From assembly GCA_947579605.1 (NCBI GenBank), contig OX388317.1, positions 20,169,384-20,233,383 on the forward strand: 64,000 nucleotides of DNA. Reading direction: 5' to 3'. The notes under the pieces were generated by a model. The model searched no databases. It worked only from the letters and a program-made list of their open reading frames with translations, and was not told the DNA's origin. Each line of letters begins with the position of its first letter. Position 1 is the stretch's first letter. Both the position numbers and the translations under genes were made by a program. This DNA comes from Athripsodes cinereus. Its lineage: Eukaryota; Arthropoda; Insecta; Trichoptera; Leptoceridae. Of the stretch, positions 51,151 to 62,190 are shown in pieces.

Positions 51151-51720
51151 ATAAATTTTTATGATACATAATTATTCTAAAAAAAAGAGAAAAAATAAGC
51201 ATCCTCTATTATAATATAAATAAATAAAATTTACCATTAAGTACTTATCAATAAAAAAGAAGTCATAGAGGTTATAAAAATAAAATAAATTTCCTTTGAA
51301 GAAGTTTGATTTTCGGGTGCTTTACCATAAAAATAAAAAGTAAAAAAGTTTATTAATCTCTGATTTAGCCTGTAATAAATACCCAACAATGGAAAGATTT
51401 TTATTTGAAAGGACTTTTTTGCTTATTTTAAAACTTTTCATCGAGTTTTGTTTAATAATATAATAGCCCCATTTTGCGAAAGTAGTGGTGTCAATACCAG
51501 ATATTTTTTCATAACGAGTACTAAATGGTAAACGGAGCGAAATTCCCTTTATTGAACAACGGGTATATTACCAGTAAATTCGTAGATGAATTCTTATTTT
51601 AGGAATTTGAGAAAATCTTTGAAATCTATTTAAAATTTATCCATCTTTAGGATTTATATCACCGTCTACAGATTTTCGATTTGTTAAAGGAATTTGCTTC
51701 AACTCATTTTTAAGGGAAAA
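51151..51720. other. Unannotated AT-rich spacer
   Basis: Nothing recognised. Confidence 0.5.
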
Positions 51721-51723
51721 ATT

Positions 51724-51892
51724 GAGGGTAGTCGCGGTGTAGGAAGGCGGCAGATGTCCTGGCTGAGAAATATCCGAGAGTGGACCGGAGTTAGGAGGGT
51801 GGAAGAGCTGTTCCGGCTGGCACAGGACAGAGAGGCCTACGCCAGGGTGATAGCCGACGTCAGGGGGACCTGACAAGGCATTTTGAGAAGAA
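51724..51892 (+). pseudogene. LINE ORF2 C-terminal fragment (third type)
   Basis: Frame GSRGVGRRQMSWLRNIREWT, GVRRVEELFRLAQDREAYAR, VIADVRGT and a stop, followed by TTTTGAGAAGAAGAAAG. The pattern G.GRR.MSWL.NIREWTG...LF.LAQDR..YA..IADV is a strong match to RTE/BovB-like ORF2 ends. The only survivor of this type in the window. Confidence 0.8.
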
Positions 51893-52354
51893 GAAAGGAA
51901 TTTGAGATCTTTCGCGTCCTTATCGGTATTTCAAAAAAAAAAACCTACCTGTTTATAATTTAAACACTTTTTCTGTCATAGACGAAATTGTAATTTTCGA
52001 TGATGTCATCGTTTTTGTATAAGATTTTTAAAAAAAGTTAGGAGTAGGTACCTATTTACCGAGCGGATAAATAAATTAAAGGTATTAGTAATGAAATCAA
52101 TGATTTTTTACAAAGCCGATGTACCAGTTTTAATATGTAACGGGTATGTACTAACGAAGCGGTACTGGATTGACATCCCTATGCGAAACAAAAAAAGTAA
52201 ATGGAGATGAAGGACATCATTATTTTTTTTTCAAAGTTTTTGTTCTGTTGTTTGAAAAACAATGGTCTGAATTTATTGAAATTAAAATGACAAACAAAAT
52301 AATAATAATATTTTGTTGATTTTTGTATTATTATTTTGTATTATTATTTGTATT
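51893..52354. other. Unannotated AT-rich spacer
   Basis: Nothing recognised. Confidence 0.5.
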
Positions 52355-52432
52355 CTTACATGCAGCTGATCTGCTGGCTACCCCACTTGTGGGATGTGCC
52401 GTGATGGTATAGTATAGTATAGTATTGTATTA
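52355..52432 (+). mobile_element. SINE-A 3' end, well preserved
   Basis: TTACATGCAGCTGATCTGCT, GGCTACCCCACTTGTGGGAT, GTGCCGTGATGGTATAGTAT then TAGTATAGTAT. This is the cleanest copy of the family 3' end and the best one to compare with the LINE tail at 47996-48040. Confidence 0.85.
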
Positions 52433-53477
52433 TTATCAAACCTTAAAAACATTTTTTTAAATTTAAAAGCAAGTAGGTATTTAGTAAATGCACTTTTTGT
52501 TACTTTGTTTTAAAAAAAATCGCTACGCAAAACAGTAAATCCTTCCTAAGTAAATGAAGTTTTAAAAATTTATTCTATATAACAAAGTAGGTGTAAGATA
52601 TTAGGGCCCAGAAGGTATCCTGTTTAGGTCAAACAAATGAATAATAGTAAAATGAGTCTGTTATACTAATAATAAATAGGCAAAAGAAGAGAAAAAAAAT
52701 TAACAATTTATATTTATTAGTGAAATATGCAACATGTGTTGAATGTTTTAATCTTGAAGAATATCATGTGTCTAAAGTGGGGTAGTCAGTGAATTTTAAC
52801 ATAATAAACATAGAGTATTACCATATCAGTGTTTCTCAATTTAAAAACAATAAAAAAAATCAGAATGGGTGGTAAATAGGTATCATCGCTGAATTCCATA
52901 TATATTAAATATTTCATACTTTCTTCTTAATACACATCAGTCACATCTCCAGAAAACAGGCCTTCTCTATCTCTCCCCATCATTTACTTGACAAAAATAT
53001 ATGCCTGCTATTGAGGAAAACTTATATAGGGAGATATTATATACATACTTGTCAATAATATATAATTCACAATGCTTTCAAAACATTTTTCCTAAGCTGA
53101 TGTCTTTGAAAATAAATGTTTGCTTTTAATAATAAATAGTACAAAAGCGTTCAGAACTTTAAAGCTACTGAATATTGTATATTTTGTTATATCTCCTCAG
53201 AGACTTTCACTCCCAAGCGATCTACGGGTTGAGAAATCTCTTGACAAGCCGATCTAGAGATCGTTGTACTGATTATATAGGTACTGACACTTCTTATAAG
53301 TTTTATATAAAAGTAAAGCATTATTTTTTTACTTTCTTTATACGTAGAATATTTGAAATAGAATAAGCTTTCATTTTTTTACTGTAAGTTTTCGAATGTA
53401 CCGCAAAAAATAGATATAAGATACCATGCCATCCCCTTAATACAATAAAAACAATTTCTTGTTCATTTTATGCCATG
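52433..53477. other. Mostly unannotated spacer
   Basis: TCTAAAGTGGGGTAGTCAGT near 52772 and CAGAATGGGTGGTAAATAGG near 52861 form a minus-strand SINE-A relic. A 63-codon frame at 53175-53366 has no recognised motif. Confidence 0.4.
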
Positions 53478-53585
53478 CTAAAAAGATATTCAGGATGGGA
53501 GACATACCTCACTGCTGAATTAAAGAGGTTAATTAACCTTTCTGATAGAAGACTGAAAAACTTACGGAAAAGAATATGAGCCCTG
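53478..53585 (-). repeat. SINE-A relic
   Basis: AAAGATATTCAGGATGGGAG, ACATACCTCACTGCTGAATT and AAAACTTACGGAAAAGAATA follow the family order. A MITE abuts its 5' end. Confidence 0.6.
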
Positions 53586-53796
53586 GAGGGCTACTCTTGA
53601 CAAAACTAAACACGATCTTAATCTAATCTTGATCTTGATCATACGACGCACGAAGTGACTATTGGCCAAATATACACGCAAACCGATCGCGCGTTAGCGG
53701 TAGCGCGATGTTTTTGACCATAGTCCCTTCGTGCGTCGTATGATCAAGATCAAGACTAGATTAAGATCGTGTTTAGTTTTGTCAAGAGTAACCCTG
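53586..53796. mobile_element. hAT-like MITE, 211 bp
   Basis: The right end reads, in reverse complement, CAGGGTTACTCTTGAC. The left reads GAGGGCTACTCTTGAC. Inverted homology continues for about 75 bp (AAAACTAAACACGATCTTAA, CTTGATCTTGATCATACGAC, GCACGAAG). The CAGGG start suits hAT, but the flanking 8-mers do not match. The loop is GC-rich (CGATCGCGCGTTAGCGGTAG). It is non-coding. Confidence 0.75.
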
Positions 53797-53954
53797 CTGT
53801 TCTATCCTAAAACTCCACACATAATGTGTTTTTAAATTAAAACAAAATAAAATTATCTGATTTCCGTATTTTTTAAATAATTTGTTTTAATTTTTCTCTT
53901 AATGTGGTATCAATACGCATTTATTGTACTCAAATCCTGAATATAATATCATGA
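53797..53954. other. Unannotated spacer
   Basis: Nothing recognised. Confidence 0.4.
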
Positions 53955-54262
53955 ATAATTTATTTATTTATTTATTCATTCTTTAATGTACATTGATTAC
54001 AATCAACAACATAGAAGATATATATTCAAGTAAGATTGATTAGTTCGTCAGTAGCCTGGGGGTAGAGTCTCGGCCTTCAGAACAAGGGGTCCGTGGTTCG
54101 ATCCCAGGTGCCGGCAAACTCCCCTTTCACGGCACAAGCTTTTAGCTTAGTGTGAAAGGTGTATAAGGTTGTATTTGGGTTTATAACAAAACCTAGAAAA
54201 AAAGAAGATACAATCAATATACAGAGGGCGAGTTTATCGCAACGGCGCGATCTCTTCTAACT
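53955..54262 (-). repeat. LINE 3' tail with nested SINE
   Basis: TTATTTATTTATTTATTCAT and TGTACATTGATTACAATCAA on the left, AAGATACAATCAATATACAG and GGGCGAGTTTATCGCAACGG on the right, collinear with 7826-7970. The two halves are separated by the tRNA-derived SINE at about 54041-54205. Confidence 0.7.
54041..54205 (+). mobile_element. tRNA-derived SINE, copy 3
   Basis: AGTTCGTCAGTAGCCTGGGG, GTGGTTCGATCCCAGGTGCC, GGCACAAGCTTTTAGC, GTGTATAAGGTTGTATTTGG, ending AACCTAGAAAAAAAG. It interrupts a LINE tail. The edges share AAGAT. Confidence 0.8.
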
Positions 54263-55195
54263 AACCAAAAATCTTAAATACAGCCCAATAAAACATAATT
54301 AAATTTTATTGAGTGTCTCACATCAATTCAGCTTTCTGAAAAACGTCAAGATCATTTGGTAAAAAACCATTGAAACAAAAAATATACAAAAATGTGCACA
54401 AGTTTAATATGCATCCTCAAATTTGTACACGATCATTTGCACGAATTTCGAAACCTTTCGAGAATACTTTTTGAGTACCTTATTATATTTTGATTTATGT
54501 ATTTAATTGCTCATTTGTTTGACACCCTTATTTTCACATTCACACTTTTCTTTTGAAGTGTTTGAAGTTTTTTTGCTATAATTCTTTTTAAATTGCTTTG
54601 TTAGCACAAATGATCAATATTCATTCTAATAAAATATTCTAAACCTAAGATTTTCGCTCTTTTTTTTGTTGGATCGAACAAGGCAACGTGAAATATTAAA
54701 TTTCAATTATATTAGAACCTCCTACTCCTATAGCATAACATCCTTCAGTTGGGGTAGTCAGTGATTTTTTTGAATATAGAAAAGAATTTGAATGAAGAAT
54801 CCAAAATCTTCAAAAATCTATTCATAAAAACAGGAACTTAATATTCTAACTAAACAGATAATTCATTACTGACATATGATGATAAAATAATCTATCAAGG
54901 AAATATGCTACAATAATTACATAATTTTAGTAAGACATAAAAATATTTTTTTTGTTAATTAAATCACCTTCAAGAAATTATCATTATATTTAATTGCACT
55001 CTAATAAGACTATCAACACATTCCATTAAGACGATAAATACACTCCAGTAAGAAGAGAAATATTAGTCTGATATTTTAAATCACAGGAATTAAAATAAAA
55101 GAAAAAAAAACAAACTTAATCACTCTATGTACAATAATAAGAATACAAATATTTAATCACTCTATAATAATAAGAATACAAGAGATAAAAAAACT
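54263..55195. other. Mostly unannotated spacer
   Basis: CCTATAGCATAACATCCTTC and AGTTGGGGTAGTCAGTG at 54727-54765 are a SINE-A scrap. Otherwise nothing. Confidence 0.4.
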
Positions 55196-55322
55196 TGACT
55201 GGAAGACGTTGCCCAGCAACAAGTCCGCCCTTTGGTCCAGATTTTTTTTTATTATTCTTTTACTATCATGTTGTGTATTTTTTTAATTTGGCCAATAAAG
55301 ATTTATTTATTTATTGATATTC
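55196..55322 (+). repeat. LINE 3' end
   Basis: A short frame, DWKTLPSNKSALWSRF, precedes TTTGGCCAATAAAGATTTAT and a TTTA-type tail. Confidence 0.4.
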
Positions 55323-56175
55323 TCTAACTAAATTGGTCACCAAAAATTTGATTGCATGAATTAATTACAATTAAAATTCTGCATTATATATTAGAATTTC
55401 AATTCACCATGGAATGTGCGGTGCCCTTGAGACGGTCGAAGGATCATAAAACGGTGCCAAAAAAAAAAATCATCCAACATCATCATTATCCTAGTCAAAG
55501 AGCATCACCAAAAAGACATATTTACACAGTTTATTGCTTACAATATCAATCCTTGCATAGTATCCAAAATCAACACTTACCTATATAATTCAACGTACCT
55601 ACCTACAGAAAGTACATAAGTTAAAATTTACTTAATTTTATATTGTAATGTGTTATAATATTCCTGAATATAAAATATTATATTTTTAAACATTTGTGTA
55701 TCTAGTCACGATTTTACGTGGTAGGTATAAAAGTTTTATAACGATATAACACTATTACATAGTTATAAATATTTTATAACACCTAATATTATTATTAAAC
55801 ACATATTAAACTGTAAATCTAAAGCAATAAAGTTTCATACGTTTCATGTTATAAATAATATTATTTATCATTTGAGCTAGGGCTGCAACTAAATACAAAA
55901 TTTCTGAGTAACGTGATTTAGGAACTAAGAATCATTGAGGAACTCTCTTCGAAATTCGATGAATACACAGTGAAAAATATTTTGTACGGAATATTTCAAT
56001 CCAAACTTGACATTGGTATACGAAATTTATTTTTTGTCTAAATTGAAAATTTAGCATACTTATATCGAGTTTAAAAAAACGCCACATAATTTGTGATAAT
56101 TTCGTCTAAAATTCAGAGATGGAATAGAACATCGGTGTTTAAAGTACCTACCTAGTTTCAAAAAAGTGAAAGTAC
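55323..56175. other. Unannotated AT-rich spacer
   Basis: A 78-codon frame at 55352-55588 has no recognised motif. Nothing else. Confidence 0.45.
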
Positions 56176-56300
56176 TTATCTGTTTTGGTCAAATGTCATT
56201 TTGAAATATTTAATTCTGTTTTGTGACAACGGAGACATATCTTTTAACCATTTTGGTGATCTTCCTCGTGGAAGTGAACCGACTGGTGCTTCCATTAAAA
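56176..56300 (-). pseudogene. LINE ORF2 C-terminal scrap
   Basis: The minus-strand frame contains EAPVGSLPRGRSPKWLKDMS, a decayed version of the P.GS.(P/S)RGRPPKRW motif seen at 32409-32661. Confidence 0.5.
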
Positions 56301-57249
56301 ATAATCTAATATTTTCTATTATACATAATATAATACTTTTCATAACATTTTTATAAAGTAACACACTACATGTACATGTGCAGTCATGAATTTGACTCAT
56401 AACGCATCGTCATTAACTTCTCTAATGCCGCGTCATGATTTTTTTACATTCCTTGTTTGAATTCGAAAATAACCTGCTTGCTATGTGCTAATATTCCTCT
56501 TTTATACAGCCTCGGAGATTACACTTTCAATATCTAAAAAAAAAACATTCATGTATCACAAATAAAACCTGAGGTTTTCTTTAATAGCACAAAACTTAGC
56601 GAACATTAGAAGTTCATAAAATTGTAGGTAGAACGTCGGGAGTTTAAAAATAATGTAATTTTAGCAACCCTGATTTGAGTTAACGCAACGATTTGAATTT
56701 TGTATGAATTTTGTAAACTTTTCAACCAAATAGCTATGTAATAATGTTTTATTAAATATAATATTTAAATACGTGCTTAAATGTTTGATACTCTTATTAC
56801 GAGATGGGGAGAGAAGGAAGAAGGAAGGGGTGTCGGGAAATTATTATAATTATAAATTACATAGACTTTTACCAACTTTGCTACTTAATAATTGAAATCG
56901 ACAACATTCCGCTAGAAATTTTATCTAAATATCTAATTTTAAACATGTTTCATGCTTTTACTTTTCAAAAAGCATTTTGTCTTTCTCTCTCTCTCTCTCC
57001 AGTCGTTCCTCTAATTTTAGGGGTTGTGACTCCTTGACAACCCGTCATAAACAACACTGCATGATCTTTTTCTGCTCTTAGTCAGGAGCACCGCATCATG
57101 AATTGTCAGTCACAAAAAAACATATTAATCTACAAAACTTATATATATTATCATTAGTTCCATGTATTTTGGTATAAGCTTTCATTTAATGTAGACATAA
57201 TTATTATTCTGTTCTATTTATAGACAACAAACAAAACGAGCCCGAGTTG
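56301..57249. other. Unannotated AT-rich spacer
   Basis: A short CT run (56979-56999) is the only landmark. Confidence 0.45.
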
Positions 57250-57315
57250 TACTTAGCTTTCGTTGAATAAAACTTGGGATCTCTGTATTGAAATTTCGAG
57301 ACTATGCAATCAGGC
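57250..57315 (-). repeat. Degenerate tRNA-derived SINE head
   Basis: AAACTTGGGATCTCTGTATT, TTTCGAGACTATGCAATCAG and GCTGCTGACCAC parallel the relic at 1394-1466. Confidence 0.35.
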
Positions 57316-57834
57316 TGCTGACCACTAAAAATAACATAAAAACAAACTTCGGACATTTGAAAAAATATTGTACAAAGAAAGCAATAAACAGACAAAGCAT
57401 AACAAGGAGAGTAAAAATAAATTATCCAACTTTATTTAGAAGTATGTAGGGATATAAATAAAATTACATCATATAGGAGGATTTGTGTTACGAGCATATG
57501 TCACGATAAAAAGAAATTAAATACAAAATACATGTTGGTACTGAAAATCACCCTCGGACCCTGTACATCAAGCATAATAAAGGTAGTACATATTACATAC
57601 ATATATATATAGAGGTGTATAGGGATTCATCAAACTCCCGAGTAATAAAAACGCCCTTAGTTAATAAAACAGGATAATGCCAAGTTTCAATGTAAGGAGG
57701 ATGTATTTCAGTACAAAATGTGTACTCAAACTTTTGAGAGATGACAATAGAAACATAGCTTTTATTAGGTATTTACTATTCAATTTCTTTTTTCATTCTT
57801 TTTATATCTTATTTTTCATTTCTTAATGTGTGTT
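57316..57834. other. Unannotated AT-rich spacer
   Basis: Nothing recognised. Confidence 0.45.
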
Positions 57835-57982
57835 GTTCTAAATTTGTTGATTTAACGTGCTATAAGTAAGTGGACTAATGTTGCTAAATAGTTTTATGTG
57901 ATATATTTGTAAAAAGTGTGTTGATATGCCAAATAAAATAAAATAATAATATACAGTAAAGAATAAATAAATAAATAAAGTT
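57835..57982 (+). repeat. LINE 3' tail
   Basis: Ends AAAGAATAAATAAATAAATA after GCCAAATAAAATAAAATAAT. Non-coding 3' UTR. Confidence 0.45.
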
Positions 57983-57984
57983 AT

Positions 57985-58130
57985 GTCAGTCGTCCTCCCC
58001 TTACCACTAAAAATAAAAGACATTCAAGATGGTTGTCATTCCTCTTTAGTGAATTGAAAATCTTAAATGTCTTATATGAGGTGTTTTACGAACACTTTTT
58101 TAATCATAACTCTCAAAAAAATACATAAAA
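57985..58130 (-). repeat. SINE-A, 3'-truncated
   Basis: AAAGACATTCAAGATGGTTG, TTTAGTGAATTGAAAATCTT and GAGGTGTTTTACGAACAC follow the family's internal order in reverse. Confidence 0.55.
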
Positions 58131-59234
58131 CAGTGTGAAACCTATTCTCTGTCTGGAACTCTTATAAACAATTCAATAATAAATATGTATTTATTTATTT
58201 GAAATGTGTGTACATGTGGTCAAAATGTTAATGCAAAATATTATTGTATTAATTTCACAAGTGCACTTTCTTGCAGCAATCTTTAAATAATAAAATGAGG
58301 AAGTTATAAAACATAGTTTTAGCGTACCTACATTAAAAAAAAATCGAAAAATTAATGATGTTTGCTTAATGTACACATCCCTAGTATGTCCACACTGTTA
58401 TCTTCGGCCCAATATTTCATTGTGCCCTTACGGTGACGTTTATCCTGAGCTTGCACTTAATTACAATTAATTTACTTTTACATTCAGTTTATTGCAATAT
58501 CGGAACAATTTTACACAAAAATGAAAAGGACAGATAGAGTGACTCTCGGTGCATATTTTGAATATATTTTAACCAGAGCTGGTTGTTGAGTTAAAACATA
58601 TTGTGATTTCATACCAATCACCTTGTGATTAATATCCTGTGCCAAGGGCAAGTCGATTTTTGAGAAAGACTCGTCAAGTGATGACAGTTTAATCTTCTTT
58701 AAAGTAAACTATTGACGCCGTTAATCCATGTATGGAAACCGCATTTATCCTGGTGAATTTATAACCTTACATAAAATTAGAAACTCGTAGATGTATAATT
58801 TTATAAAGGCTCAAGAGATTCACAAATTGATCTTTCATAAAATCGTGTCCGACAGTTGCAATGATGAATCAAATCCATAAAAACTATTACATGCCATTGA
58901 GCGTCACACTATTTTTCTCTTGAATTTTAGTGTGAAAATTTTTAAGTTTGTTTGTATTCGTCGTTTAAACGAATTTAACCAAATTATAAGGGCCAGCTTA
59001 AGATTTTGCTTTGCACTAAGGCTCACGCTTAGCATCGATTTTAGTGCATATTGAATTATGGGGCCTCAGTATGATCATCATATAGATATATTATTTATAC
59101 TGCGGTTTATAATAATTGAAGCAGATTTTATTACAGACATGGACAGTGATATAAAATATATTATAATCTGATACAATATCTTATTTTATTATCATATACC
59201 TAAAAAGAAACAATTATATTTAGTACTTTTAGTC
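58131..59234. other. Unannotated AT-rich spacer
   Basis: Nothing recognised. Confidence 0.5.
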
Positions 59235-59290
59235 TGACTTTATTAATAGCGAGCCGGCTTCCAAGAGCTTCCGCTCTCATCATCGAACAA
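59235..59290. repeat. Short dispersed repeat (GCGAGCCGGCT family)
   Basis: AGCGAGCCGGCTTCCAAGAG then CTTCCGCTCTCATCATC, as at 23360-23400. Confidence 0.55.
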
Positions 59291-59446
59291 ACATAAAATT
59301 ATCTAGTCACTTCACAATACCTTTTCTTTAAACTACGGAAGGGGCTCTACGGCACAATATTAATAAATAAAGTACAAAAAAAACCCGACTAGTGAAAATA
59401 TACATTCATTTCGGTTCATTAAAAAAACATCATTTTGTTGCCAAAA

Positions 59447-59627
59447 CAATTTCCGACTAATAATTTATAAAATGAAACACAATATAATATAGTTATTCCA
59501 CTTTTGATCAATATCATGAACAATAGTGGAATAACTATATATATTGTGTTTCATTTTATAAATTATTAATATGGACTTCCACCAAGAACCGTCGGTCGAT
59601 GAATTAAACTTTATCAATTTCCGACTA
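59447..59627. mobile_element. Foldback insertion with 13-bp target-site duplication
   Basis: CAATTTCCGACTA occurs exactly at 59447-59459 and 59615-59627. The 155-bp insert contains about 44-bp inverted arms (59458-59502 and 59525-59568; TAATTTATAAAATGAAACAC, TAGTTATTCCACT) and a one-sided extension, GGACTTCCACCAAGAACC. A duplication of this length and an asymmetric foldback fit a Penelope-like or SINE-type retro-insertion better than a DNA transposon. Confidence 0.75.
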
Positions 59628-60179
59628 GTAGAAAATTTTCCCCTCAAGACATGCCATTTTTTTTATTTTATGTTTAAGAAAAGATGAATATACGCATTGT
59701 ATGGTTTATTTTCCTCTCTGTCTCTTTGACTAAGGATCAAAATATCTAAGATTTTTTTATGAAAAGATTTGAAAATGGAATAAAATCCTCCGCCACTTTT
59801 CAGTTTTGTATAATATAATATATTTGATTGATTTGCGCCTAATAAAATTTTCAAAACTTTCACGGAAAGTTTCAGTCGGTGTAGGCATATGTACGTAAGA
59901 CTTATGAAAAGTTTTCCCCTAATTTTCATTGTATTATTAAGTACGTGCCTACGCCGATGTGTCGCATACATAACCAATATGTCTTAGTTGATCTTGTTAA
60001 AACAAATTGAATTTCAGGAAATTTAAATCCAGCTGTGATGTGCTTTCAGAATGTAACGAGGCATTGAAACTTTTATTAATTGTGTTTATTTACTAGCTTT
60101 TAAATCAGAATTTCTTCGGAGAATAATTGGCTTTTTAAATTACGAAAATGATATACATATAATCAAATTACATAGGTTT
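59628..60179. other. Unannotated AT-rich spacer
   Basis: Nothing recognised. Confidence 0.5.
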
Positions 60180-60745
60180 TTTTTTTTAAAAAAAAGGGAT
60201 GTACATATATCTGGGTTTTTATTATAATTCTAAATACAACCTAATACACCTTTCACAGTAAATTAAAGCTTTTGTTATTGTATGTAACACAGTCTGTTGT
60301 GTTGAAAACTGGATTTTCACTTACTCAGAAGTGTGGATGTCAATCAAATTAAGTTTTGAACTACTATAGATGACTCGCACACATTGAATTGCTCAGAAAA
60401 ATGGACATTAATATTTTTGCCCAGACTGAGGATCGAACCCACGACCCCTCGCTTGCCAGGCGAGTGTGTTAACCACTAGTCCAACCTAATGAATTAGGTT
60501 GGACTAGTGGTTAACACACTCGCCTGGCAAGCGAGGGGTCGTGGGTTCGATCCTCAGTCTGGGCAAAAATATTAATGTCCATTTTTCTGAGCAATTCAAT
60601 GTGTGCGAGTCATCTATAGTAGTTCAAAACTTAATTTGATTAAAGCTTTTGTCATGAAAGGGGAGTTTTCCGGCACCTGGGATTGAACCACAGACCTCTT
60701 GTACAGGAGATTCTACCACCAGGCTACCGATGAACTCTATTTCAT
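60180..60745 (-). mobile_element. tRNA-derived SINE, copy 4, split by a nested insertion
   Basis: Minus orientation. The tail half (60180-60275) has CATATATCTGGGTTTTTATT, ACAACCTAATACACCTTTCA and CAGTAAATTAAAGCTTTTGT. The head half (60639-60745) has AAAGCTTTTGTCATGAAAGG, GGCACCTGGGATTGAACCAC and CAGGCTACCGATGAACTC. Between the halves sits the palindromic insertion. Confidence 0.85.
60276..60638 (-). mobile_element. Palindromic head-to-head tRNA SINE insertion
   Basis: ATTAAAGCTTTTGT is duplicated at 60262-60275 and 60639-60652. The insert is 363 bp. On the minus strand it is a complete SINE of about 215 nt: GGTTGGACTAGTGGTTAACA (A-box), CTCGCCTGGCAAGCGAG (anticodon-arm-like hairpin), GTGGGTTCGATCCTCAG (B-box), body, and an end CATACAATA. 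A second copy in opposite orientation is joined head to head with a 2-nt spacer (60491-60492). The arms, 60342-60490 and 60493-60641, are perfectly complementary over 149 bp. Confidence 0.9.
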
Positions 60746-61179
60746 CGGAAGTAGGTATTTTATCTAATCTGTTTTTGGCATGGAAATAACCACTATATAA
60801 AACGACTAGGTATATAATTATATATAATTTGTATTTTTTTGTATTTTTATGTGTTTTTACATTTATTTACCTTTTTTACATTTTCTGCATTTTTTTTTAA
60901 ATTTTTAACTTTTTTTACATTTGTATACATTTATATATTTTTTAAATTTTACACTTCTTTGATATTTTTTCACATTATCAGATTTTTTTACATTTTTATG
61001 TGTAGCATTTTAAGTCTTCCTGTATCTTTTTATTTAATGAACTACCTCAAATTTATGTTTATTATTTTGGTAAAAAAGGGATCTTGATTGGTTTGCTCGT
61101 TGTTGTTTTTTAATATTTGTACTACTTATTGTTTCATCCAACTGTTTGATCCATACAGAATAAATAAAATAAAATAAAT
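60746..61179. other. T-rich low-complexity spacer
   Basis: 60830-61010 is dominated by TTTTT.AC/AT words. The open frame there reflects composition. AATAAATAAAATAAAATAAA at about 61160 may close a plus-strand LINE tail. Confidence 0.45.
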
Positions 61180-61225
61180 ACTTTTTGTGCTGGCTACCTC
61201 ACTTATGAGAGTTGTTACACTAACA
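61180..61225 (+). repeat. SINE-A 3' scrap
   Basis: TTTGTGCTGGCTACCTCACT followed by TATGAGAG. Confidence 0.5.
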
Positions 61226-61689
61226 TGTTTATCTTTAAAAAGACACATTTAATAAATTGTGTTTTCGCAAAAAATATCACATTTCTGATATAATAAATAA
61301 TGAATATTCACGCTGAAGGTTGGTATCAAATTTCATCTTCGCGCTTTCTGTTTTGTAATTCTAAGAAGATATAACATATTGTTACAAAAGAAATAGAGAA
61401 AATAACACCATATTCTTCTGTGTGTATGTACCACATCATGTTCTTGAAACACAGCGTCAAAGAGTCTTTGAAGAAATATGATATGAAAATTTTCTCGCAA
61501 ATTTTATGCATTTACTGGTAGGTATGGTATGTGTCTATGAACACATACTTCATTCTTTTTATTTCTCTTTGTAGAAATTTTAAAACAGCTGCTTGAACTA
61601 TTTTTTTATTTTCATGGTAAATTTTAGATCCCGTAGAGTTTCTGATTTCTCTTTTTTGAATAAGAGTTTAAGACACTTAATATCTTCAA
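61226..61689. other. Unannotated AT-rich spacer
   Basis: Nothing recognised. Confidence 0.5.
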
Positions 61690-62190
61690 TTTTGTTTTTT
61701 ATTTATTCCTTTAAAACACAAAACAGACAACAACTATATATATAATGTACAAAGTAGAAAAATAAATATAAAACATTTCACTCAGTCGTCATCCAAAAAT
61801 CGAGCGTCACAATTAATTTACAATATTTCAATTTTTATTCAATAATATGAAAAAAAAAACACACACGTACACATCAATCACTCATCTTGCTAGCACACAC
61901 ATACAGTCAATTCCACATTCACACAAAAACATAGATACTTAAAATTATACAGATACTTAAAATATAAAACTTTAGTAATTAAACAAAATTATGGGGGGGG
62001 CATGTGTCCATCACACGACTCACTAGCGCACCGCAGACGATGAAAATAATTTCGTCTGTACCTGTTTCCTGAACGCAAGCTGAGTTAAACCAAAGATATC
62101 GATATCCGACAGTGCAACATTGTGAAAACCCGTTAGTCTACCCAAAGGTCCCTTCACACCCGCATTTGTGGTTGCAGCTAGCATGTAAAA
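61690..62190 (-). pseudogene. LINE 3' end with ORF2 C-terminal remnant
   Basis: The minus-strand frame around 62030-62150 reads VALSDIDIFGLTQLAFRKQV, then QTKLFSSSAVR and a stop. Downstream (lower coordinates) a 3' UTR of about 330 nt ends in AAAGGAATAAATAAAAAA. The last about 150 nt (AGACAACAACTATATATA, CACTCAGTCGTCATCCAAAA, CGTCACAATTAATTTACA) recur at 63838-64000. It is 5'-truncated. Confidence 0.55.

Noticed and set aside
60420..60562. Pair of divergent tRNA genes with an Ala-like GGC anticodon loop
   Set aside because: The 5' acceptor strand does not pair with TCTGGGC and the T-stem is imperfect. The sequence is the head of a palindromic SINE.
60839..61087. 82-codon frame of F, L and T
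   Set aside because: A low-complexity T-rich stretch. The frame is compositional.
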